This document shows positions 32,997 to 40,151 of a DNA stretch of 41,297 nt, piece by piece; position 1 is the first letter of the stretch; every line of letters starts with the position of its first letter. The notes below the pieces were generated by a model. It saw nothing but the letters and a program-made list of their open reading frames with translations. It was not told where the DNA came from and searched no databases. The stretch spans positions 1-41,297 of the forward strand of contig JAILQT010000107.1 of assembly GCA_024698805.1 (NCBI GenBank), given 5' to 3'. Origin of the DNA: Solobacterium sp. (GTDB lineage: Bacteria > Bacillota_I > Bacilli_A > Erysipelotrichales > Erysipelotrichaceae). The position numbers and the translations under genes were made by a program.

Positions 32997-34471
32997 GCAT
33001 GAAGCTGGAACTGCTTTCCGCTGCCCAGCTGGGCAGGCTGGTCAATAAGAAGGAAGTCTCCCCGACCGATGTCGTACTGTATTTCAAAGACCGGATCGAA
33101 AGACGCAATCCTTCCATCAACGCGTTTGTATATACGAAATTTGAGGATGCCCTGAAAGAAGCGAAAGCCCTGGAAGACCGTCTTGCCCGCAATGAAGACA
33201 TCGGCCCCCTTGCCGGCGTACCGGTAGCCCTGAAAGACTTCCTGCCTTCGAAAAAAGGCTGGACGAATTCCCACGGCGGCGTAAAATCGCTGATCACGGA
33301 AGATGCGGAAGATTCCGTATTCTATACAGCCGCAAAGAATGCCGGGGCCATTGCCTTAGGCAAGACCAATGCCCCCGCATTCGCATTCCGCGGCACGACG
33401 GACAACCGTCTGTACGGTCCGACATCGACGCCTTTTAGGCCGGGATACAATTCCGGCGGTTCCTCCGGCGGCAGCGCGGCTGCAGTCGCTGACGGGCTGA
33501 TCCTGATCGGGGAAGGTTCCGACGGCGGCGGTTCAATCCGCATCCCCTCTTCCTGGTGCGGCTGCTTCGGCTTCAAGGCTTCGATCGGTACGATCCCTTC
33601 GGTCAACCGTCCGGACGGCTGGTCGGCGTCACACCCCTATTGTTTCAGCGGTGCGATCACGAAGACTGTTGAAGACAGCGCCGTCATGCTGGAATATATG
33701 CAGGGCTATAACAGCCGCGACCCTCACAGCGCATTCCGTCCGAAGCGGAGATTCACGGAACTGATGAACCGTCCGGTCCAGGGCTGGAAGATCGGCTATA
33801 CGGATGATTTCGGTATCTTTACCGTCGATGAAGAAGTCAGGCAGATCGTCCGCAAAGCTGCGTACCGCTTTCAGGAAGCCGGTGCTTCCGTCGAACCTGT
33901 CACCTTTAAATTCCGTCATACGCAGAATGAATATGCGGAGCTGTGGTGCCGGAGCATCTGCTTCGATACGGCAACAGACATGGAATTATGGAAACAGAGG
34001 GGGTTCGATATCGTCCGGGATCACCGTGATGAGCTCCCGGAAGAATTCATTTACTGGAACGACGTGATGTTCCGGTCAACGGTCATGGATATCCGCGCGA
34101 TCAATGAGATGCGCACGGAGATCCTTGACGTACAGGAAGATGTATTCCGCGGCTATGACCTCATCCTCTCGCCGGTAACGGTCTGCCCGCCTGTAAGGAA
34201 CACGGACGACGGCAATACGAAAGGCCCCGTCTCACTGAACGGAAAGCCTGTCGAGCCGCTGATCGGCTTCTGCGAGACATTCTTTGAGAATTTCACAGGC
34301 AACCCTGCCGCATCGGTCCCCGCCGGACTGACAAAGGACGGCCTGCCTGTCGGCATGCAGATCATCGGCAGGAAGTACATGGATGAAGATGTCCTGGCTG
34401 CTGCCCGTACGTTTGAGCAGATCGCACCGTGGTCCTATGAGATCCCCCTCAGCCGGGATACAGGAGAGTGA
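32993..34471 (+). CDS. Amidase-signature family hydrolase
   Basis: This is a 492-residue enzyme with the Ser-cisSer-Lys triad: Lys81 in VALKDF, cis-Ser157 in NSGGSSGGSAAAVA and nucleophile Ser181 in GSDGGGSIRIPSSWCG. Other family segments are GKTNAPAF and GNPAASVPAG. It hydrolyses a carboxamide, releasing ammonia; the substrate is unknown. It differs from GatA because no GatC or GatB gene is near. The start overlaps the transporter stop (ATGA), and the GNAT gene follows within three bases, so the three form one transcript. A salvage path that imports an amide and trims it is possible. Confidence 0.9.
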   Translation: MSMKLELLSAAQLGRLVNKKEVSPTDVVLYFKDRIERRNPSINAFVYTKFEDALKEAKALEDRLARNEDIGPLAGVPVALKDFLPSKKGWTNSHGGVKSLITEDAEDSVFYTAAKNAGAIALGKTNAPAFAFRGTTDNRLYGPTSTPFRPGYNSGGSSGGSAAAVADGLILIGEGSDGGGSIRIPSSWCGCFGFKASIGTIPSVNRPDGWSASHPYCFSGAITKTVEDSAVMLEYMQGYNSRDPHSAFRPKRRFTELMNRPVQGWKIGYTDDFGIFTVDEEVRQIVRKAAYRFQEAGASVEPVTFKFRHTQNEYAELWCRSICFDTATDMELWKQRGFDIVRDHRDELPEEFIYWNDVMFRSTVMDIRAINEMRTEILDVQEDVFRGYDLILSPVTVCPPVRNTDDGNTKGPVSLNGKPVEPLIGFCETFFENFTGNPAASVPAGLTKDGLPVGMQIIGRKYMDEDVLAAARTFEQIAPWSYEIPLSRDTGE

Positions 34472-34473
34472 GT

Positions 34474-35037
34474 ATGGAAAAGAGATCGACGCTGTTTCAG
34501 GAATACCCTGTCATGGAAGATGACATGATCCTGATCCGGAAGATGCGCGATGAAGACGCGGATGCCCTGGCAGGGATGTGCGCCGAAAAGGAAGTGTACA
34601 GATATGTCCCGACTTTCCTGTATGAACTGAAATACGAAGACAAACATGAAGTCATCGCGAAGATGGATGCGGAGTGTTTCGACACAAAGGAAAGCATCCT
34701 GCTCGGTGTCTATCTGAAAGAGACCGGTGAATTCACCGGGATCGCGGAATTCTACGCCTATGAGCCGGAAAGGCGGAAATGCTCGATGGGACTGCGCCTG
34801 AAGCAGGAATACTGGGGCAGGAAGATCGCTTTCCATGCGGAAAAGCTCATGATCCGCTACCTTCTGGATGAGGCAAACATACGCATCATCACCGGACATG
34901 TCATGCAGGAGAACAAAGCTTCTGCCGCAGCCGCACTGAAGAGCGGCTTCGAAAAGCGTTACTGCGATATCCTCGAAGACTGGGGCTTTGCGGAACCTGT
35001 ATTGATCGACAAATACGTCATCAAGATCCCGGAATGA
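34474..35037 (+). CDS. GNAT-family N-acetyltransferase, RimJ/RimL-like
   Basis: This is a 187-residue acetyltransferase. The fold pattern is MILIRKMRDEDADALAGMC, then EFTGIAEFYAYEPERRKCSM and the acetyl-CoA loop QEYWGRKIAFHAEKLMIRYL, with a final NKASAAAALKSGFEKR. GGAGAG precedes the ATG at 34474. It is the last gene of the VUT/amidase operon, three bases after the amidase stop. The acceptor may be a protein N-terminus or a small amine produced by the amidase; sequence does not decide. Confidence 0.87.
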   Translation: MEKRSTLFQEYPVMEDDMILIRKMRDEDADALAGMCAEKEVYRYVPTFLYELKYEDKHEVIAKMDAECFDTKESILLGVYLKETGEFTGIAEFYAYEPERRKCSMGLRLKQEYWGRKIAFHAEKLMIRYLLDEANIRIITGHVMQENKASAAAALKSGFEKRYCDILEDWGFAEPVLIDKYVIKIPE

Positions 35038-35053
35038 TCACGAATGCTTCATT

Positions 35054-35075
35054 GCCTGCTTATGCAGGCTTTTTC
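35054..35075 (+). terminator. Terminator of the VUT/amidase/GNAT operon
   Basis: GCCTGC/GCAGGC (6 bp) with loop TTAT is followed by TTTTTC, 17 bp after the acetyltransferase stop. Confidence 0.8.
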
Positions 35076-35129
35076 ATTCCCCTGCCAACGAAAAAGACCG
35101 CATTCCTGCAGTCCCTGTTGTCCGGTATG

Positions 35130-35170
35130 CTTATGCCGCAGGAAAGAAGTCATCTGTCTGCGGGCATAAG
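35130..35170 (-). terminator. Imperfect hairpin after the STAS gene
   Basis: CTTATGCCGCAG (35130-35141) pairs with CTGCGGGCATAAG (35158-35170) apart from one bulged base. It lies about 48 bp beyond the STAS stop. There is no clear U-tract, so it may protect the mRNA end rather than terminate. Confidence 0.4.
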
Positions 35171-35217
35171 AAAGATCCATTGCGCATGGACAATGAATCA
35201 GTCCTGTATGTTTTGTC

Positions 35218-35514
35218 TTATTCGATCGTCAGGATGTCTGAGAAACCGGTGACTTCAAAGATCTCCATAATGATCTCATTCACATGGATGACCTTCATCT
35301 TTCCCTGTCTGTTCATGACCTTCTGTGCGGAAAGCAGGACGCGCAGACCGGCAGAGGAGATATAGTCCAGTTTTTCCAGATCCAATGTCAGTGATTCTAT
35401 TCCGTCCAGAGATTCAGACATCTCTTTTTCCAGTTCCGGTGAAGTCGTAGTATCAAGACGTCCTTCAAGTTCAATGGTCAGTTCTTTTCCGTTTTCGATT
35501 TTGTTGATGGTCAT
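35218..35514 (-). CDS. STAS-domain anti-sigma factor antagonist
   Basis: This is a 98-residue STAS protein of the SpoIIAA/RsbV type. It starts MTINKIENGKELTIELEGRL, with LTLDLEKLDYISSAGLRVLL at the core. The phospho-acceptor by alignment with SpoIIAA is Ser54 (second Ser of the SS pair). Unphosphorylated, it would bind the RsbW-like kinase encoded 18 bp upstream; phosphorylated, it would let go. GGAGGA precedes the ATG. A cytoplasmic SpoIIE phosphatase able to reset it is encoded at 26856-28031. No sigma factor gene is adjacent. Confidence 0.92.
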   Translation of the reverse strand: MTINKIENGKELTIELEGRLDTTTSPELEKEMSESLDGIESLTLDLEKLDYISSAGLRVLLSAQKVMNRQGKMKVIHVNEIIMEIFEVTGFSDILTIE

Positions 35515-35532
35515 TTACATTTCCTCCCGTAA

Positions 35533-35940
35533 TCAGATTTTTTTCTGCAGATGCAGGACATTCTGTCCGTCCCTGTATTCATAGCTCATATGATCCATGA
35601 GCTGTTTCACCATGAATATGCCCAAGCCGCCGACTTCACGTTCTTCAACAGACAGCGTAACGTCAGGATCGATCTTCTCAGCCGGATTATACGGTATCCC
35701 CCTGTCTTTAAAGGTGATCGTTACCATGGAATCCGGTTTGGAGACTTCCACGCTCACTGTCGCCTTCCCCTTCCCGGGGGCGTAGGCATAGTGTGCGATA
35801 TTGACGAAGATCTCCTCGACCGCCACATCGATCTGTGTCTGTGCTTTTATGGGGCAGCCTGCTTCCTCTAGCTGTGCATCAATAAATTCCAGCACGGCCG
35901 CGGTATTGACAACTGCCGCATCGATTGTTAATTCTCTCAT
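35533..35940 (-). CDS. RsbW/SpoIIAB-like serine kinase (HATPase_c_2)
   Basis: This is a 135-residue GHKL ATPase. The N-box is VEEIFVNIAHYAY (Glu42-43, Asn47), the G1 box FKDRGIPYNP (Asp79) and the G2 box GGLGIFMVK (104-112). It should phosphorylate the STAS protein encoded just downstream and bind a sigma factor or another target when the STAS protein is phosphorylated. Only a weak AAGAG site precedes the ATG. The leader region 35941-36060 holds no consensus sigma-B promoter that I can see. The missing sigma gene means the output target is unknown. Confidence 0.9.
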   Translation of the reverse strand: MRELTIDAAVVNTAAVLEFIDAQLEEAGCPIKAQTQIDVAVEEIFVNIAHYAYAPGKGKATVSVEVSKPDSMVTITFKDRGIPYNPAEKIDPDVTLSVEEREVGGLGIFMVKQLMDHMSYEYRDGQNVLHLQKKI

Positions 35941-36095
35941 ACGCCTGTTCTCTTCATGTTGCTGTAGATCTAAGAATCAGCAGGATCTCATTATCGTATC
36001 CGGCCTCGTACAACTTTCATAATATACCTATGTAAATCTAATCATAGCAGAAATCATGAGAATTGTATGTGAATTGTATATCAGAAATGAATCAT

Positions 36096-36149
36096 TTCCC
36101 TTATTTTGCATGCGTGCAGAAAAAAAGGGAATCGATATGCGTGTATAAT
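36096..36149 (+). promoter_or_regulatory. Long hairpin/operator and -10 box before the GH13 gene
   Basis: TTCCCTT (36096-36102) pairs with AAGGGAA (36125-36131), with further TTTTGCA/TGCAGAAAA pairing inside, giving an imperfect stem of about 15 bp. A perfect TATAAT (36144-36149) follows; no good -35 box is seen. The dyad could be an operator over the -35 region. Confidence 0.45.
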
Positions 36150-36177
36150 AGGGGTAAATACAGATACGGAGGATATC

Positions 36178-37875
36178 ATGAAGACAGGCTGGTATAAAAA
36201 CGCGGTAGTATATCAGGTCTACCCGTTCAGTTTTATGGATGCGGATAACGACGGCTGGGGCGATATTGAAGGCATCATCTCCAGGCTTGATTATATCAAG
36301 GATCTCGGCGTGACAGCCATCTGGTTCTCACCGCTCTATAAATCCCCTGATTATGATTACGGATATGACATCAGCGATTACCGCGCGATCGATGAGAAGT
36401 TCGGTACGATGGAGGACTTTGACAGACTGCTGGAGGAATGCCATAAAAGGGATCTGAAAGTGATCATGGACATGGTGATCAACCATACCTCCATCGAACA
36501 CCCGTGGTTCAGAAAGGCAATGGAATCCCCGGATTCCCCTTATCGCGACTATTACATCATCCGGAAAGGAAAACAGGAAGGCGATAAGCTCCTGCCTCCC
36601 TGCAACTGGGAGTCTTCCTTTACAGGCTCTGCCTGGGAAAGGATAGCGGATACGGATGAGTTCTACCTCCATCTTTTCTGCAAAGAACAGGCAGATCTGA
36701 ACTGGGAGAACCCGAAGGTACGTGATGAGATCGTTGATATCCTGAACTTCTGGCTGGACAAAGGCGTGGACGGTTTCCGTTTCGATGTATTCAATATGTT
36801 CTCAAAGGTCTATCCGCTGCAGGATGACTATGATAAGAAGTCTTTCCAGGCCGGCGCACCGTATTATGTCGACGGTCCCCGCATGCACGAGTTCCTGAAA
36901 GAACTCAGTGAAAGATCGCTCTCCCTGTACGATACCTATACGGTCGGCGAGTCCTTCCATCCTTCCGATGAAGATGCGCATGCGTATGTGAACGAGAAGA
37001 ACAAAGAACTGGATACGATATTCAATTTTGCCCATCTGGATTCCGACAATATCAAAGGCAAAAAATATTTCCAGAAGCCTTTCGACATCCTGCAGTTCAA
37101 AAAAGGACTGCTGGAACCGCAGATCTCCTACTATTCCGATGGCTGGAACACGCTTGTGCTGGAGAACCATGACAATGCCCGCTGTGTCAGCCGTTTCTCC
37201 ATCGATACTAAGCACCGCCGCTATGAAGCCGCAACGATGCTGGCAACGATCACCTATATGGGATTCGGCATCCCGTTCATCTATATGGGACAGGAGATCG
37301 GCATGACCAACTGCGCATTCAAAAACATGGATGAACTGAAAGACCCGGTCAGCCATTTTGTTTATGACCTGATGACCGGGTACGGTATTCCGAAAAAGCT
37401 GGCGTTCAGTTTCATCAGGTTCGGCGCAAGGGACAATGCCAGGGTGCCGATGCAGTGGGATGATTCCGTGAACGCCGGTTTCAACAAAGGACACGAAACA
37501 TGGCAGTGCATCAATCCGGAATACAAAGAGATCAACGCTGCGAAGGATCTGGCATCGGAAAGATCCATCTACCGGTATTACCAGAAGCTGCTGCAGATCA
37601 AAAAGACGAATGAGACGGCTGTCTGGGGCGAAACGGAAGAATACGACCATAACAACCGCAGGATCATAGCATACAGCAGAATGTACCGGGGTGACCGTCT
37701 GTTCGTCGCAGGCAATTTCAGCCGCAGGAAAACGGAATACCGCTTTCCTTCCTGGGTGAAGGACGCGGAAGTACTCATCAGCAACTATGATGAAGTCAGC
37801 GTAAAAGACGGCGTTGTTACACTGCAGCCGTACCAGGCTGTCGTATTTGAAAAGAAGACCGTAAATAAGAAATAG
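36178..37875 (+). CDS. GH13 oligo-1,6-glucosidase/alpha-glucosidase
   Basis: This is a 565-residue cytoplasmic GH13 enzyme of the oligo-1,6-glucosidase subfamily. It starts MKTGWYKNAVVYQVYP, with the calcium loop DADNDGWGDI (21-30). The catalytic residues are the nucleophile Asp203 (GFRFDVFN), acid/base Glu258 (TVGESF) and the third Asp332 (ENHDNAR). QADLNWENP is the subfamily marker. Val204 directly after the nucleophile is the residue linked to alpha-1,6 preference (maltose-specific enzymes have Ala or Thr), so isomaltose-type oligosaccharides are likely substrates. CGGAGGA precedes the ATG at 36178; the frame extends upstream to 36106 without a site. The gene ends 15 bp before a ferredoxin-type AKR gene. 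Confidence 0.92.
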   Translation: MKTGWYKNAVVYQVYPFSFMDADNDGWGDIEGIISRLDYIKDLGVTAIWFSPLYKSPDYDYGYDISDYRAIDEKFGTMEDFDRLLEECHKRDLKVIMDMVINHTSIEHPWFRKAMESPDSPYRDYYIIRKGKQEGDKLLPPCNWESSFTGSAWERIADTDEFYLHLFCKEQADLNWENPKVRDEIVDILNFWLDKGVDGFRFDVFNMFSKVYPLQDDYDKKSFQAGAPYYVDGPRMHEFLKELSERSLSLYDTYTVGESFHPSDEDAHAYVNEKNKELDTIFNFAHLDSDNIKGKKYFQKPFDILQFKKGLLEPQISYYSDGWNTLVLENHDNARCVSRFSIDTKHRRYEAATMLATITYMGFGIPFIYMGQEIGMTNCAFKNMDELKDPVSHFVYDLMTGYGIPKKLAFSFIRFGARDNARVPMQWDDSVNAGFNKGHETWQCINPEYKEINAAKDLASERSIYRYYQKLLQIKKTNETAVWGETEEYDHNNRRIIAYSRMYRGDRLFVAGNFSRRKTEYRFPSWVKDAEVLISNYDEVSVKDGVVTLQPYQAVVFEKKTVNKK

Positions 37876-37890
37876 AACACAGGAGGACTT

Positions 37891-39078
37891 ATGCTTTACA
37901 ACGAATTCCAGGGAATGCAGTTATCCCGTCTCGGTTTCGGCTGCATGCGTTTCGCGAATGATCCGGCAACAGGTGAGATCGACCAGGACAAGGTCAATAA
38001 AATGTTTGATCTTGCGATCTCCGGCGGCGTAAATTACTTCGATACGGCGTATCCGTACCTCAGCGGGAAATCCGAACTTGCCATGGCGGAAGCACTGAAA
38101 AAGTATCCCCGTGACAGCTATTACATCGCTGATAAATTCCCCGGTCATTCCCTGCCCGGACCGGTGGACAACATCGCGCTGTTCAATCTTTCCCTGAAGA
38201 AATGCAATACGGATTATTTTGATTTCTACCTGCTTCACAACATCACCGAATGGTCGGTCAAGATCTATGAGAGTGATGAATACCATATCATCCCCGACAT
38301 CCTGAAGATGAAGGAAGAAGGAAAGATCCGTCATCTCGGCTTCTCGTTCCACGGCGGACCGGACCTGCTGGAAGAGTTCCTGGACCGCTATGAAGGCGTT
38401 TTTGAATTCGTGCAGATCCAGTGCAACTACCTGGACTGGACGCTGCAGGACGCAAAGAGGAAATACGACATCATCACAAAGCACGGTCTCGGCGTATGGG
38501 TCATGGAGCCCTGCCGCGGCGGGAAACTGGCAGTTCTTCCTGAAGCGGATTCTGCCAGACTGAAAGCCTTTGACAAAGAAGCGAGCGACGCATCGTACGC
38601 GTTCCGCTTCCTGCTGGGCCTGCCCAACATAAAGATGATCCTTTCCGGCATGAACGAGGTCGCGCAGGTAGAAGACAACCTGAAGACATTCAATAACTAT
38701 AAGGCCCTTTCCGATGAGGAATACAAGACCCTCGCGGACATCGCCGAAGGCATGAAAAAAGGCGTTCCGTGCACACAGTGCAGATACTGCTGCGACGGAT
38801 GCCCGATGGAGCTCGATATCCCGTATCTCCTCTCTGTCTACAACGACTACAAATACGCTGCTTCCGCTGTCAGCGGCATGCGTCTGGACGGTCTGGAGGA
38901 GAACAAACTTCCTTCTGCCTGCATCGGCTGCGGCCGGTGCTCGCACGCATGCCCGCAGGGCATCGATGTGCCTGCCGCCCTTCAGGAGCTTGCGAAGATG
39001 TACGCCGAAGGTCCGAAATGGGCGAACGCTGCCAAGAGCAGGCATGAAGCCATCAAAAAAGACCTGAACATGCAGTAA
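37891..39078 (+). CDS. Ferredoxin-type aldo/keto reductase (two 4Fe-4S clusters)
   Basis: This is a 395-residue protein. Residues 1-280 are an AKR barrel with Asp51 (YFDTAY), Tyr56, Lys82 (IADKF) and His116 (YLLHN). Residues about 285-370 carry two 4Fe-4S motifs: CTQCRYCCDGCP, with one more Cys than usual, and CIGCGRCSHACP. Such proteins are common in anaerobes and may use ferredoxin rather than NADPH. AGGAGG precedes the ATG. It shares the transcript of the GH13 gene, though no metabolic link is obvious. The substrate is unknown. Confidence 0.9.
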   Translation: MLYNEFQGMQLSRLGFGCMRFANDPATGEIDQDKVNKMFDLAISGGVNYFDTAYPYLSGKSELAMAEALKKYPRDSYYIADKFPGHSLPGPVDNIALFNLSLKKCNTDYFDFYLLHNITEWSVKIYESDEYHIIPDILKMKEEGKIRHLGFSFHGGPDLLEEFLDRYEGVFEFVQIQCNYLDWTLQDAKRKYDIITKHGLGVWVMEPCRGGKLAVLPEADSARLKAFDKEASDASYAFRFLLGLPNIKMILSGMNEVAQVEDNLKTFNNYKALSDEEYKTLADIAEGMKKGVPCTQCRYCCDGCPMELDIPYLLSVYNDYKYAASAVSGMRLDGLEENKLPSACIGCGRCSHACPQGIDVPAALQELAKMYAEGPKWANAAKSRHEAIKKDLNMQ

Positions 39079-39095
39079 TATACCTGTTTTGAAAA

Positions 39096-39127
39096 TGCCT
39101 GACCGCAGCGGTCAGGCACTTTTTCTT
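39096..39127 (+). terminator. Terminator of the GH13/AKR operon
   Basis: A perfect 10-bp stem TGCCTGACCG/CGGTCAGGCA with loop CAG is followed by CTTTTTCTTT, 17 bp after the AKR stop. Confidence 0.9.
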
Positions 39128-39129
39128 TG

Positions 39130-39987
39130 TCAGTACTGATCCAGATCACATGCGAGCAGCACAGGCCTTTCATTCGGGGTATCATTCGGCTGGTGGAGCA
39201 CAAGGTATTCCTTTCCTTCCCTGTCCGCAAAGATCATGCCGTGTCCGCCGTCGCTGTCAAACAGGGGCTGCGGATCGATCGTCCAGTTCCCGTCGATCTC
39301 GCCGCTGTCCGACCTTGCCAGGGCTTCCGCATAGCCTTTTTCCCCGTAGCTTGCCCATAACATGAGCAGGCCTCCGTCCTTTTTCCTGTACATAAACGGT
39401 CCGTCCGTAATGAAGAAATCCCCTGTTTTCATTTTGGGCTCCGGGCGCACCCACGGTTTCGCATACGACGCTTTGAACATCGTGACAGGCGCTGACACAG
39501 CGCGTTTCAGGTCTTCGCTGAGCTGCACATAACACATCTCGCCGTCGACCAGGTCCAGCCATTCGTGGCAGAAGACCATATACAGGACCCCTGTCTTTGA
39601 AATGTACAAGGTGCCGTCCAGGCAGTTCCATTCTTCCGGTGTGATCTTTCCCTCGCTGTGGATCTGATACGGGCCGAGCGGCCTGTCCGCCCTGAGGATC
39701 ATCGTCCCTTTTTTGTTTATTACAGAATTCGCAAAGGTCGCGAACATGTAATACGCACCTTTGTACACATGCACTTCGGGTGCCCAGTAACATCTGTCGC
39801 CCCAGAAGCCTTCCGGTCTGTGGAACACTTCAAAGGGTCCTTCCCAGTTTTCAAGATCTTCGGACACATAGCCGTCGATGCCGTCCTGCTCGCCCCAGCA
39901 TGTCGGGCCCCTTGTCCCGTACAGGTAATATACGCCTTCATCATTCAGGATGAACGGGTCGCGGATATGGATATCATTCAGTTTCAT
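39130..39987 (-). CDS. Glycoside hydrolase family 43-like protein
   Basis: This is a 285-residue single-domain five-bladed beta-propeller protein. The catalytic base is Asp10 (HIRDPFIL) and the pKa-modulating Asp124 lies in NCLDGTLYI. The usual general acid Glu (in EGP) is replaced by Asp195 in ITDGPFMY. GGHGMIF carries the conserved His near the centre. It has no signal peptide, so it works inside the cell on imported oligosaccharides such as arabino- or xylo-oligosaccharides. GGGAGG precedes the ATG. It stands alone, facing the GH13/AKR operon across its terminator. Confidence 0.85.
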   Translation of the reverse strand: MKLNDIHIRDPFILNDEGVYYLYGTRGPTCWGEQDGIDGYVSEDLENWEGPFEVFHRPEGFWGDRCYWAPEVHVYKGAYYMFATFANSVINKKGTMILRADRPLGPYQIHSEGKITPEEWNCLDGTLYISKTGVLYMVFCHEWLDLVDGEMCYVQLSEDLKRAVSAPVTMFKASYAKPWVRPEPKMKTGDFFITDGPFMYRKKDGGLLMLWASYGEKGYAEALARSDSGEIDGNWTIDPQPLFDSDGGHGMIFADREGKEYLVLHQPNDTPNERPVLLACDLDQY

Positions 39988-40091
39988 ACAGCCTCCCCTG
40001 CGGATCCTCCCGGTTTCATTATACAGGATGGATAACAGGAACAGGCATTTGCACTCTGTCTGAATTCTTCATGAAATATGATGCAGTCTGA

Positions 40092-40120
40092 TTATCATTT
40101 GCGGAATTATAAAGTACAAT
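40092..40120 (+). promoter_or_regulatory. Promoter of the flavodiiron gene
   Basis: TTATCA (40092-40097) and TACAAT (40115-40120) are 17 bp apart, with 4 and 5 of 6 consensus matches. GGAGGT follows before the start codon. Confidence 0.6.
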
Positions 40121-40151
40121 CAAAGAGTACATATAACGGAGGTACATGATA

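Noticed and set aside
37921-39045. Open frame of 374 residues on the minus strand
   Set aside because: It is antisense to the ferredoxin-type AKR with complete catalytic and Fe-S motifs.
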